DNA of 16,921 bases, taken from positions 1 to 16,921 of the forward strand of contig JAIEHQ010000142.1 in the NCBI GenBank assembly GCA_029065825.1, in the 5' to 3' direction. Position numbers and translations under genes: made by a program. Under the pieces are notes generated by a model. It saw only the letters and a program-made list of their open reading frames with translations, searched no databases and was not told the origin of the DNA. Numbering within the stretch: position 1 is the stretch's first letter; each line of letters opens with the position of its first letter. Origin of the DNA: Alistipes sp. (GTDB taxonomy: Bacteria > Bacteroidota > Bacteroidia > Bacteroidales > Rikenellaceae). Shown here piece by piece: positions 9,509-16,921 of this stretch.

Positions 9509-9516
9509 CAAAATTA
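9509..9516 (-). promoter_or_regulatory. Candidate -7 element for nifJ
   Basis: On the minus strand this reads TAATTTTG, a full match to TAnnTTTG, giving a start near 9502 and a leader of about 37 bases. No TTTG lies 19-21 bases upstream, so either the promoter needs an activator or the -33 box is weak. Confidence 0.45.
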
Positions 9517-9580
9517 ACGATTCTAAACGAAAAATCCTCCATTTTCGGAGCGGAATCGTACATTATCCGCTCAATTTGAA

Positions 9581-9596
9581 TGTTATAAAAATAACA
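9581..9596. promoter_or_regulatory. 16-bp palindrome between nifJ and the M16 pair
   Basis: TGTTATAAAAATAACA has 6-base arms around AAAA, the same 6-4-6 geometry as the palindrome before cysQ. It resembles a Rex-type half-site TGTTAA-N4-TTAACA with one change per arm. It lies about 87 bases upstream of the predicted nifJ start and about 110 bases upstream of the M16 start. Its role is inferred from position and symmetry only. Confidence 0.4.
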
Positions 9597-9682
9597 CAAT
9601 CAGGGGATTCCCCGCGAACTGCTTCAAAAACAAGCGGAAACGGGACTCGTGTAGTCGTGCACGTTTTTTGCGGGGAAAATAG

Positions 9683-9690
9683 TACCTTTG
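9683..9690 (+). promoter_or_regulatory. Candidate -7 element for the M16 gene pair
   Basis: TACCTTTG fully matches TAnnTTTG. It predicts a start near 9697, downstream of the TTG at 9688 and about 12 bases before the GTG at 9709, and so supports GTG as the real start. The only nearby TTTG (9667-9670) has a 12-base spacer, so the -33 box is unclear. Confidence 0.5.
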
Positions 9691-9708
9691 AAAAAAATTT
9701 CGTTCCAC

Positions 9709-10947
9709 GTGATTTCTTATAAAACCCGTACCTTGTCCAACGGACTGGAGGTGGTCGTGAACCGCGACCGGGCCTCCGAGTTGGCGGCCGTGAACCTTCT
9801 TTATAAGGTCGGCGCGCGCAACGAGAACCCCGAACGCACGGGGTTCGCCCATCTGTTCGAGCATCTGATGTTCCGCGGGACGGCTGCCGTTCCCGATTTC
9901 GACACGCCCGTGCAGCGGGCGTGCGGCGAGAACAACGCCTTTACCAACAACGACTACACCGATTTTTACATGACCCTCCCGAAGGCCAATGTCGAGACGG
10001 CACTCTGGCTCGAGAGCGACCGCATGACGGGACTCGACCTCTCGCCGCAGAGTCTCGAGACCGAGAAGCGGGTGGTCATCGAGGAGTTCCGGCAGCGCTA
10101 CCTCAATCAGCCCTACGGCGATCTGCTGATGCTGCTGCGCGCGCTGGCCTACCGGGAGCATCCCTACCGTTGGGCCACCATCGGACTGACACCCGACCAC
10201 ATCGCCGCGGCCTCGCTCGCGGAGGTGCGCGACTTCTATCGCCGCCACTACCGTCCCTCGAACGCGATCCTTTCGCTTTCGGCCGACCTGGATGAGGAGC
10301 GGATGATCGACCTGGCCGAGAAGTGGTTCGGGGCGATTCCCGATGCGCCGCAGCCGGACGAGCCGATCCCCGCAGAGCCGCTCCAGACCGAAGCGCGCCG
10401 GCAGGAGGTCGAGCGCGACGTGCCGGCCACGACTCTTGCGCTGGCCTTTCATATCGCCGGGCGCACCTCGGCGGACTTCTTCCTGGGCGACATGACCTCC
10501 GACCTGCTGGCCGGGGGCGAGTCGGGGCGGCTCTACCAGCGTCTGGTGCGTGAGCGCAAGCTGCTGGGCGGTGTCAATGCCTACGTCACGGGCGATGTCG
10601 ATCCCGGATTGTTCGTCTTTACGGCCCGCCTGTTGCCGGGAACGAGCGTCGCGCAGGCCGAGGAGGCGCTGTGGGAGGAGATCCGGCTGTTGCAGACCGA
10701 AGAGGCCGGGGCCTGCGAGCTGGAGAAGATCAAGAACAAGTTCGAGGCCAACACCCTGTTCGGCGAGATCAACGTGATGAACAAGGCGATGAACCTCGGA
10801 TTCTACCGTATGCTCGGCGATCTGCCGCTGATCAACCGCGAGGTGGAAATCTACCGCAGCCAGACTCCCGACCGGATCATCGACTTCAGCCGCCGGACGT
10901 TCCGTTCAGAAAATTGTTCCACCCTGATTTACCGTGCAAAACAATGA
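9709..10947 (+). CDS. M16 family zinc peptidase, catalytic subunit
   Basis: The 412-residue protein is a single M16 (pitrilysin / processing-peptidase-like) unit. The inverted zinc motif HLFEH (H48, E51, H52) is intact, in the conserved setting ERTGFAHLFEHLMFRGT, and the third ligand is expected in the VVIEEFRQR segment at about 122-130. I chose GTG 9709 because ISYKTRTLSNGLEVVVN matches the usual N-terminus; the in-frame TTG at 9688 overlaps the -7 element. The Arg/Tyr substrate motif of the second half of M16 enzymes is not clear here but is present in the next gene, so the two products should form a heterodimer with a split active site. No signal peptide is evident. The stop overlaps the next start as ATGA. 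Confidence 0.9.
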   Translation: MISYKTRTLSNGLEVVVNRDRASELAAVNLLYKVGARNENPERTGFAHLFEHLMFRGTAAVPDFDTPVQRACGENNAFTNNDYTDFYMTLPKANVETALWLESDRMTGLDLSPQSLETEKRVVIEEFRQRYLNQPYGDLLMLLRALAYREHPYRWATIGLTPDHIAAASLAEVRDFYRRHYRPSNAILSLSADLDEERMIDLAEKWFGAIPDAPQPDEPIPAEPLQTEARRQEVERDVPATTLALAFHIAGRTSADFFLGDMTSDLLAGGESGRLYQRLVRERKLLGGVNAYVTGDVDPGLFVFTARLLPGTSVAQAEEALWEEIRLLQTEEAGACELEKIKNKFEANTLFGEINVMNKAMNLGFYRMLGDLPLINREVEIYRSQTPDRIIDFSRRTFRSENCSTLIYRAKQ

Positions 10948-12221
10948 ATCCTCCATCGCTCGTAATTCCCTCCCGGATCGATGCGCCCCGTGCCGAGCGC
11001 CATCTGCTCGCCAACGGCACGCCGCTTTATGTCATCTCCTCGGATGATTTCGAGGTCCTGCGCTTCACGCTGGTCTTCCGCGCCGGCACGTCGCTCCAGC
11101 GGCATCCTTTCTCCGCCTCGGCGACGGCCAACATGCTGAGCGAAGGCTCCCGCGACATGACGGCCCGGCAGATCGCCGAACGGCTCGACTTCTACGGCTC
11201 CTATTTCGAAGTGAACATCGATCGCGACTACGTAGATATCAGCTTTAGCTCCCTGTCGAAGTAGTTCGCTCCGACGCTCGAGGCGGCGCGGCAGATCGTG
11301 CTCCATCCCCTTTTCCCCGAGGAGGAGCTGGCCGCCTACTGCGGGAAGCGCAAGCAGGCGCTGGAGATCGAACGGCGGAAGGTCGATACCCTCGTGCGCG
11401 AACTCTTCGCCGGGGCGCTCTTCGGGCCGGAGCATCCTTATGGCGTCACTTATCCCGAGAGCGACTACGACACGCTGCGCCGCAGCGATCTGGTGGAGCT
11501 TTACCGTCGGCTCTACACCGCCGAGAACTGCCTGATCGTATGCAGCGGCCGTGTCGGGGAGGAGGAGCTGCGGGGCATCGCTGCGCTCGGCGAGGCTCTT
11601 CCCCGCAGCGGCGCTCCCGCCGAGGTGCGTTTTCCCGCTCCGAGCAGCGAATCCTATCGTTTCGTGCGCCGGGCCGATGCGGTGCAGTCTTCGCTGCGCA
11701 TCGGGCGGCTGCTCTTTCCGCGCACCCACCCCGATTTCGTCGGTATGCAGGTGGTGGCCACCGTGCTGGGCGGCTACTTCGGCTCGCGCCTGATGCACAA
11801 CCTGCGCGAGGTGCACGGCTACACCTACGGTGTCGGTGCCGCGATGATCAATTTCGAGCAGGCGGGTTATCTGGCCATCGCCGCGCAGGTAGGGGCCGAG
11901 GAGACCGCTGCGGCGCTCGACGAATGTTACTTCGAGATCGAGCGGCTGCGGCGCGAACCCCTCTCCGACGAGGAGCTGCAGCTGGTCAAGAACATCATGA
12001 CGGGCGAGATGATGCGCATTCTCGACGGGCCGTTCGGCATTGCCGACGTGACGATCGAGAATCTGCTGTGCGGCACCGACAACGACGCGATCGAGCGCAA
12101 CATGCGGGCGATACGGGAGATCACTCCCGCCGAGGTGCAGCGGCTCGCCGAGCGTTATCTCCGCCGCGAGGAGCTCGTGACGGCGGTGGTCGGTGCGGAG
12201 GATCCCTTCGCCGGCAGGTAG
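10944..12221 (+). pseudogene. M16 family non-catalytic subunit, interrupted by in-frame TAG at codon 107
   Basis: The frame encodes a second M16 unit of 425 codons if the internal TAG (11262-11264) is ignored. The first piece, 106 residues, ends at SSLSK; the same frame resumes with FAPTLEAARQIVLHPLFPEE and runs to 12221 with no frameshift. Typical homologues have an aromatic residue, often Tyr, at the stop, so one base change would explain it. The zinc motif is absent, with ASATANMLSEG in its place, as usual for the partner subunit, while the Arg/Tyr motif is intact in GGYFGSRLMHNLREVHGYTY. Codon use stays gene-like after the stop, which points to a recent mutation or a sequencing error. TAG ends other genes in this window, so it is a normal stop here. 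It overlaps the previous gene by ATGA. Confidence 0.85.
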
Positions 12222-12254
12222 GCGGCCGCCTTGGGTCCGGGCGGAGCGGAAGAT

Positions 12255-12302
12255 GAAAAAAGAACACTCCGGGGATTCGGATCCCCGGAGTGTTCTTTTT
12301 TC
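12255..12302. terminator. Strong bidirectional terminator
   Basis: Arms of 22 bases (12255-12276 and 12281-12302) are exact reverse complements with a TCGG loop. The outer part is A6/T6, giving a U-tract on both strands, around a GC-rich core. It sits between the converging M16 pair and the lipoprotein operon, 33 bases from the M16 stop and 17 from the lipoprotein stop, and should end both transcripts. Confidence 0.92.
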
Positions 12303-12319
12303 GTGTCGTCGCCGCAGAT

Positions 12320-13960
12320 TTAGCGGTTCAGAGCGGCCGATACGCGGTTCAGTTTTGCGGAAACCGCATGCTGGCTGAAGTCGTAAATATTGACTTTGCC
12401 GGTCCATTCGCCGGTAATGGTGTGGCTCGGGGCGGCATCGTCCTCGAAGTCGAAGACGAACTTGTACTCGTCGCCCTCCTTGGTTACGGTCATCGTGCCT
12501 TCGTTGATCGGGGCCAGGATCGAAGCCGCGCCGGTGGCATCGACGCTCGACATGTCGCCGTACCAGGTGTAGCCGACCTCGGTACTGCCGTAGGGCATGT
12601 AGCCCGGGTGCAGCGTGAAAGGCTTCAGCTCCTTGCTGATGGTGTAGGTGCCGGGAACCAGCGTCAGGCCGTCGGCGGCCGAGGCGAGGAACTCGCCGGT
12701 AATCATGTCGCCCACCAGCGGGGAGTTCTCGTCGGTCGGATCCTCGACTGCGGTAAGGAGGAACATCCACGAGTTGAGACCCGGAATGAGGTACTCGCCC
12801 AGATTGTAGAACTCGGCGGTCAGGTTCTCGTGGAACGAGAGCTTATGATCGGCGGTCAGGCTGCTCATCGGACGCTCGGGCTCCTGCGAGTTATCGACGA
12901 AGTTGCCGATGGTCACTCCGCCCTCGTAGGATACCTTGATCGAAACTCCCTCTTCGCTGACCATGTCGCAGTCGAACTTGTAGGTCTTGCCGCTGCGCGT
13001 TACGTTGATGGTGCCCTCCTTGATGAATGCGACCTTGTTTTTGCCGGTCTGTCCATCGACATACAGCAGGTGGGTGCCCGTGTTGAGCTTCATGCCCATG
13101 AAGTCGGTGTACTCGCCCTCGGTAAAGCGCATGGGAAGCTGCTGCTGGGTGGACAGATGCTGGCGGATGATCGTGTATTCGCCCTCGGTGATGATGACCT
13201 CGGTCTCACGGGTGGGGTTCTCTACTTTGGGCATCCAGAACTCGGTGCGGAAATAGTATCCGTTCACGAAGCGGTTCTCCTGATCGAAATCGCCCAGGAA
13301 GAACTCCAGCGACATGTCGTCGGCATGGGGGTAGAACCAGTTGCCGTAGTAGCGTCCCTGAGCCAGGTCCAGCGTTACGTCCTGCGGCTCGGTAAAGCGC
13401 TCCTGCGTGGAGGTGTGGGTCTCGGTAAACTGGATCGTACCCTTGTAGCGGGCATCGAACGTCTCGCCGCTGAGCAGACCGCATTTCATGTGGATGGTGT
13501 AGATGTTGCCTTCGCGGCTGACGGCGATTTCGCCGGTGACGATCGGTGCCGTGTGCAACTCGCCCTCCGCGCGGAGATACATTATCGAGGTGCTGCGGTT
13601 GAAGGTCAGCTGCTCCGCATGGTCGGCCGGCTGGTAGGTCGCCGAGGGCAGCACGGCGTTCATCGGATCTTTGTCGGGTGCGGCGTAGAAGTCCAGCTGG
13701 AACTGGATTTCGCCGTCGTTGGCCGGGTAGCCGTCGTTTCCGGGGATCGCATTGCCGACCACGATGGTGTAGTTGCCCAGCGTCGCGTCGGTGTCGGTGC
13801 TGTAGAAGGCTTCGACCAGATAATCGACATGGATACCCTCGTAAGTATCGTCGCCATCAATGGGCTTTTCGTTATCGTTGCTGCAGGCCGGAAGTGCGAA
13901 CAGTGCGGCAGCCGAAAGGAGGAAGGCACCCGCCTTCAGGAATTTTTCGAATTTCATCAT
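12320..13960 (-). CDS. Predicted surface lipoprotein with three copies of a beta-rich repeat
   Basis: The 546-residue protein has a type II signal peptide with lipobox LPAC (C26), followed by SNDNEK, an acidic start typical of Bacteroidetes lipoproteins exported to the cell surface. The rest appears to be three diverged repeats of about 130-160 residues, at roughly 44-178, 195-353 and 372-528. Each has an LDFYAAP-like strand, a P-x-x-TY turn, then G-x-I/M-x-V-x-x-x-G-x-x-Y (GEIAVSREGNIY, GTINVTRSGKTY, GTMTVTKEGDEY) and a closing Y/W-x-G strand. The same unit occurs in the next gene upstream, 24 bases away and co-transcribed. I do not recognise the family and see no catalytic motif; binding or structural roles are possible. 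MM at the N-terminus leaves 13960 or 13957 as start. Confidence 0.85.
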   Translation of the reverse strand: MMKFEKFLKAGAFLLSAAALFALPACSNDNEKPIDGDDTYEGIHVDYLVEAFYSTDTDATLGNYTIVVGNAIPGNDGYPANDGEIQFQLDFYAAPDKDPMNAVLPSATYQPADHAEQLTFNRSTSIMYLRAEGELHTAPIVTGEIAVSREGNIYTIHMKCGLLSGETFDARYKGTIQFTETHTSTQERFTEPQDVTLDLAQGRYYGNWFYPHADDMSLEFFLGDFDQENRFVNGYYFRTEFWMPKVENPTRETEVIITEGEYTIIRQHLSTQQQLPMRFTEGEYTDFMGMKLNTGTHLLYVDGQTGKNKVAFIKEGTINVTRSGKTYKFDCDMVSEEGVSIKVSYEGGVTIGNFVDNSQEPERPMSSLTADHKLSFHENLTAEFYNLGEYLIPGLNSWMFLLTAVEDPTDENSPLVGDMITGEFLASAADGLTLVPGTYTISKELKPFTLHPGYMPYGSTEVGYTWYGDMSSVDATGAASILAPINEGTMTVTKEGDEYKFVFDFEDDAAPSHTITGEWTGKVNIYDFSQHAVSAKLNRVSAALNR

Positions 13961-13984
13961 GATAATAAGTTTTTGTGTGTGGAA

Positions 13985-15196
13985 TTAGTTTGCAAGGTCC
14001 ATGTTGCCGATCCCGCCCGAGAAGGTGCCGACGAATTTGCGGGGGCAGTCGTCGCTGGTCAGCTCGATCGCGAAGGTGTAGGTGTCGCCCTCTTTGGTCA
14101 CGACGACCGTGCCCGACGAGAACTTGTAGCCGCCGGTCATGTCGCCCGAATTATAGACACCGAGCGAGGAGCCGCTTTGGCCGAGCGTGCCGGCGGAGGT
14201 CGTTTCGCCCAACGTGTAGGTGCCTTCGGGCAGCGACTCCGATGCGGGGTCGGCGTAGAAGTCGAGGCTCATTTCGTGCTTCCAGACCGGAGAGTCGTTG
14301 AGGGTGATGAGGTATTCGCCGGCGATCTGTCCGTTCTTCTCCGTGCGGCTGGCGGCGGTGAGCGCGAACTCGTAGTCCTCTCTGTTCTCGACCACCGTCA
14401 TGCCGCTGATCTCGCCTTCGTACTCGGCCTTCAGCTTGCGGCCGTCGCTCAGCGTAACGTCCATCGCGATGCGGTAGGTGTTGCCTTCGGGAATCTCCAC
14501 GACGATCTCGCCGTCCGTGATGTTCTTCCAGGGCGCGCCGTTCTCCTTCCGGAACCGGAGGTAGGAGTAATCCGAGTGGAAAATCTCCGAACCGCTCTTG
14601 CCGCTCTTGTAGGTTCCGGCCGGGAGGTAGTTCGTGGCGGGACTGTTGCGGAAGTCGATGATGAGTTCGTGGGTGGCGGTGTTGTCGATGTAGCTGCCGT
14701 CGTAGAAGCTGACGACCCAGCTGCCTTCGGCCGTGCGCTCTTTCCACGATTCGCTGAACGTGATCTCGATCGGAGTGGGTGTGGGTGTCGGCGTGTCGGC
14801 GGCGGTCAGGGTGCGCATCGACAGGGGAGACGAGAGAGCGGTCTGATCGTAGCCCAGGACAGCGGCCAGGATGATGTATTCGGTGTCGGGCGCGAGGTTT
14901 TCGAGCACGACGGTGCCGCCTTTCGCGGGGTCGGCCGCAGTGGCCTCATCGTCGATCAGCAGGCTCTCGGCAGCAGGAAGCGCCTGCTCCTTTCCGAAGG
15001 CTTTGACCACGCACCGGTCGGCGTTGGCGGGCGTTACCGTAACGCTGAGGGTCGTTCCGGTGGCGGTGCCTGCGGCCAGCGTCACGGAGGGAAGCATGTC
15101 GGGAAGGGGCTCCTCCTTGGTGTCCGAGCAGGACGGGGCGAGCAGCGAGAGCGTTGCGAACGCCATAAACAGGGAGAAAAGGTTGAGATGTTTCAT
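13985..15196 (-). CDS. Predicted surface lipoprotein with an Fn3-like domain and two repeats shared with its neighbour
   Basis: The 403-residue protein has a type II signal peptide with lipobox LAPSC (C23), then SDTKEE, an acidic motif suited to surface export. Residues about 33-131 look like a fibronectin type III-like domain, ending LAPDTEYIILAAVLGYD and SSPLSMRTL. A TPTPTPTP linker (135-142) leads to two repeats at about 145-269 and 275-400, each with a D-F strand, LPxGTY (LPAGTY, LPEGTY), GEIVVEIPEGNTY or GTVVVTKEGDTY, and a closing Y/F-x-G strand. These match the three repeats of the downstream gene. It is the first gene of this two-gene operon. The function is not recognised; the architecture suggests an extracellular binding or structural protein. 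Confidence 0.85.
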   Translation of the reverse strand: MKHLNLFSLFMAFATLSLLAPSCSDTKEEPLPDMLPSVTLAAGTATGTTLSVTVTPANADRCVVKAFGKEQALPAAESLLIDDEATAADPAKGGTVVLENLAPDTEYIILAAVLGYDQTALSSPLSMRTLTAADTPTPTPTPIEITFSESWKERTAEGSWVVSFYDGSYIDNTATHELIIDFRNSPATNYLPAGTYKSGKSGSEIFHSDYSYLRFRKENGAPWKNITDGEIVVEIPEGNTYRIAMDVTLSDGRKLKAEYEGEISGMTVVENREDYEFALTAASRTEKNGQIAGEYLITLNDSPVWKHEMSLDFYADPASESLPEGTYTLGETTSAGTLGQSGSSLGVYNSGDMTGGYKFSSGTVVVTKEGDTYTFAIELTSDDCPRKFVGTFSGGIGNMDLAN

Positions 15197-15610
15197 AAAG
15201 TGTTCGTTAATAGTGAATATTAAATTTAAATTTTATCAAAATAATTTCCCGTTCGCTTTTTTTTTGAACGATCGACGGGCTGCGATTCGGTCCTTCGGGA
15301 GAATTTCTCGTTAGCAAGATAGTAAAAAAATCGATTCATCCTATTTTTTCGGGGGTGTTTTTTGGAAAAAAATATCGCACGGAACCGATTGCTATAATAT
15401 ATGGTATTTTCGCGTTCGTTCCCACGGCCGCTCGCGCCGGGTGGCGGCAGGGCGTGTATGGCGGCGGATTCCCTGTGCTGCCGGAGGTGTCCGGACGCGG
15501 GGGCGGAGGCATTGCGGGCGGAGGGTCGGCTCCGGTGTGTTTTGTTTGTCGAAAAAAATGTTTATATTTGTAAACGACGGGTCGGTCCGTCGCCATAAAA
15601 CCAAACCTCT
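15197..15610. other. Divergent control region between the lipoprotein operon and the C11 peptidase gene
   Basis: The stretch of just over 400 bases is A/T-rich at both ends with a GC-rich middle (15420-15540). Near the lipoprotein start, minus-strand TTATTTTG (plus 15237-15244) matches TAnnTTTG at seven of eight positions, without a good -33 box. A TATAAT (15393-15398) in an A/T-rich patch has no matching -35 at normal spacing. A run of nine T lies inside a CGTTC / GAACG inverted repeat (15250-15270). I see no gene; the only open frames are short and lack motifs. Confidence 0.5.
15541..15575 (+). promoter_or_regulatory. Promoter and overlapping palindrome for the C11 peptidase gene
   Basis: TATATTTG at 15563-15570 is a full -7 match, with TTTG at 15541-15544 upstream at an 18-base spacing, one short of the usual 19-21. 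Transcription would start near 15577, 34 bases before the ATG. The -7 box lies inside an inverted repeat GTTTA-N6-TAAAC (15560-15575), so a repressor bound there would block it; that is inference. Confidence 0.6.
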
Positions 15611-16780
15611 ATGAGAAAAATTGCTTGCTTCCTTTTTGCGACGGCGGTCGCGTTGTTTTCCGGATGCGCCAGCGACGAGCCGGTGCCCGGCGCCGGAGAA
15701 CCGGCGCAGGATCATACGTTGATAATCTACATGATGGGCGATTGCGGGCTGGAGACCTTCCTGGATGCCAACCTCAGCCGAATCATGTCGGTCATCGACC
15801 GGGTGCCGGAGGGGTGCCACGTGGCGCTCTATTACGATCGGGGCAACTACGCCCGGCTGACCGAACTGGTCGTCGAGGACGGAATGACCAAACAGCGGCT
15901 GATTCAGAGCTACGTGCCGGCGAAAACCTCCTCGGTCGATCCCGAGTTCATGGCCGGGGTGCTCGATCTGGTGCGTCAGGAGTTCGCATCGGAGAGCTAC
16001 GGCCTCATCCTCTCCTCGCACGGCGGCGGATGGGTTCCCTCCGAGGAGTTCGACCGCTATATGGCCCGCATGCAGGGCGGTTTCCTGTCGGAGGCGGAGA
16101 TGCGTCCGAACTTCTTCGGGCAGGACGGTTTCGACTGCATGGAGATCCCCGATCTGGTCCGGGCGCTGAGCGGCTTCTCGTTCGACTATATTCTGTTCGA
16201 TGCCTGCTTCATGTCGTCCGTCGAGGCGCTTTACGACCTGCGTGAGACGGCCGACTACATCGTCGCCTCGCCTGCCGAGGTGCTCGGTGCGGGATTCCCC
16301 TACAAGGAGATCCTGCCGCTGCTCTTCCGGGCCGATCACGGGCTGGTCGAGTCGTGCCGCGCGTTCATGGACTTCTTCCGCACCACGTCGGGTACGATCG
16401 CACTGGTCGATTGTTCGAAACTCGACCGGCTGGCGCAGACCTTCGGCCCGCTGCTCGTCGCTGCCGAGGGGCGTTTGGTCGATGCGACGAAGATTCAGGC
16501 CTACGAGGGCTTCACGACGCACCTTTATTTCGATCTGGAGCAGTATGCCGAGGCGCTGACCGCCGACCAGACGCTGCTCGCTGCGTTCCGGGCTGCGCTG
16601 CGCGAAGCGGTCGTCTATACCGACCACACCCCGACCTTCTTTACCGACTACGGCGTTGCGGGCGACGTGTCGCTGCCGCGCAGCTGCGGAGTTACCTGCC
16701 ATGTCGAGCAGGCGGCCGATCCGCAGATTCACGAGGCGTTCCTCGAAACCGCCTGGGCGAAGGCCGTCGGTGCCAAATAG
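15611..16780 (+). CDS. Clostripain-family (C11) cysteine peptidase, lipoprotein
   Basis: The 389-residue protein has a type II signal peptide with lipobox FSGC (C19), followed by ASDEP, so it should be a lipid-anchored envelope or surface protein. The C11 core begins at about 36 with HTLIIYMMGDCGLE. The catalytic dyad is H137 in LILSSHGGGW and C199 in YILFDACFMSSVEALYDL, followed by the family segment DYIVASPAEVLGAGFPY. Family members usually cleave after Arg or Lys and mature by self-cleavage; I cannot identify a cleavage site. Compared with large secreted clostripains it is short, close to the bare catalytic domain with a C-terminal extension. It is monocistronic, divergent from the lipoprotein operon and followed by a hairpin terminator. 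Its substrate is unknown. Confidence 0.9.
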   Translation: MRKIACFLFATAVALFSGCASDEPVPGAGEPAQDHTLIIYMMGDCGLETFLDANLSRIMSVIDRVPEGCHVALYYDRGNYARLTELVVEDGMTKQRLIQSYVPAKTSSVDPEFMAGVLDLVRQEFASESYGLILSSHGGGWVPSEEFDRYMARMQGGFLSEAEMRPNFFGQDGFDCMEIPDLVRALSGFSFDYILFDACFMSSVEALYDLRETADYIVASPAEVLGAGFPYKEILPLLFRADHGLVESCRAFMDFFRTTSGTIALVDCSKLDRLAQTFGPLLVAAEGRLVDATKIQAYEGFTTHLYFDLEQYAEALTADQTLLAAFRAALREAVVYTDHTPTFFTDYGVAGDVSLPRSCGVTCHVEQAADPQIHEAFLETAWAKAVGAK

Positions 16781-16856
16781 GGGACGGTGGAGTTTTCCCG
16801 CGGGAAGAATGCGGCCGCGAGGCGGATCCGCCGTTTCCCGGGGAGCGGAACAAGGC

Positions 16857-16890
16857 GCGGAGTGTACGGGATACACTCCGCCCCTTTTCC
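16857..16890 (+). terminator. Terminator downstream of the C11 peptidase gene
   Basis: A 10-bp stem (16857-16866 with 16872-16881) around CGGGA is followed by CCCTTTTCC, a short U-tract. It lies 76 bases after the stop codon. The bases between the stop and the hairpin hold nothing recognisable. Confidence 0.65.
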
Positions 16891-16921
16891 TAGGGGCATA
16901 GCCCGGGGAAATTGCGCGCAC

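Noticed and set aside
11262..11264. TAG reassigned as a sense codon in this organism
   Set aside because: TAG terminates the HEAT-like gene, the glycosyltransferase-like gene and the second M16 gene itself, each followed by non-coding sequence or a new gene, so it acts as a normal stop.
12290..15223. A 977-codon plus-strand open frame opposite the two lipoprotein genes
   Set aside because: It spans both lipoprotein genes and their intergenic gap, and runs across the bidirectional terminator. The minus-strand frames have signal peptides, lipoboxes and repeats, so this is a shadow.

Overview
This window looks like a chromosomal segment of a high-GC Bacteroidales bacterium. An Alistipes-like member of the Rikenellaceae is my best guess. 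The reasons are: promoters of the Bacteroidetes type (TTTG, 19-20 bp, TAnnTTTG) upstream of several genes; starts without Shine-Dalgarno sequences; surface-type lipoproteins with acidic residues after the lipobox cysteine; and a gut-anaerobe gene set (single-chain pyruvate:ferredoxin oxidoreductase, secreted choloylglycine hydrolase-family enzyme, clostripain-family peptidase). The species call is inference. I see no tRNA, rRNA, insertion sequence, CRISPR array or prophage.

Layout. (1) 1-934: ribosomal protein genes rplU-rpmA on the minus strand, ending near a GC-rich perfect palindrome, with a consensus promoter back to back with that of the next operon. (2) 935-3156: a tight three-gene plus-strand operon. 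It encodes a stand-alone receiver-like domain without the phosphoacceptor Asp, a membrane-anchored HEAT-like repeat protein, and a membrane protein with a glycosyltransferase-2-like fold but no DxD motif. (3) 3157-4500: a cysQ-like phosphatase gene behind a perfect 16-bp palindrome, then a strong hairpin and a possible decayed small gene. (4) 4501-5574: a secreted choloylglycine hydrolase-family enzyme (minus). (5) 5923-9465: nifJ (minus), full length. (6) 9709-12221: a pair of M16 peptidase-like genes (plus). The first carries the zinc site. The second lacks it and is interrupted by an in-frame TAG. (7) 12320-15196: two minus-strand lipoprotein genes that share a repeated beta-rich module. 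(8) 15611-16780: a divergent clostripain-family (C11) lipoprotein peptidase, followed by a terminator.

How the genes relate. The regions are mostly independent housekeeping or envelope units. The two with the most unexplained biology are the 935-3156 operon, in which two of three proteins keep a recognisable catalytic or signalling fold but appear to lack key residues, and the 12320-16780 region, where two repeat-bearing lipoproteins face a predicted surface peptidase across one divergent control region. Two 16-bp palindromes with the same 6-4-6 geometry (upstream of cysQ and between nifJ and the M16 pair) suggest one or two global regulators of the CRP/FNR or Rex kind. No computation or database search was run; all family calls rest on motifs read by eye.
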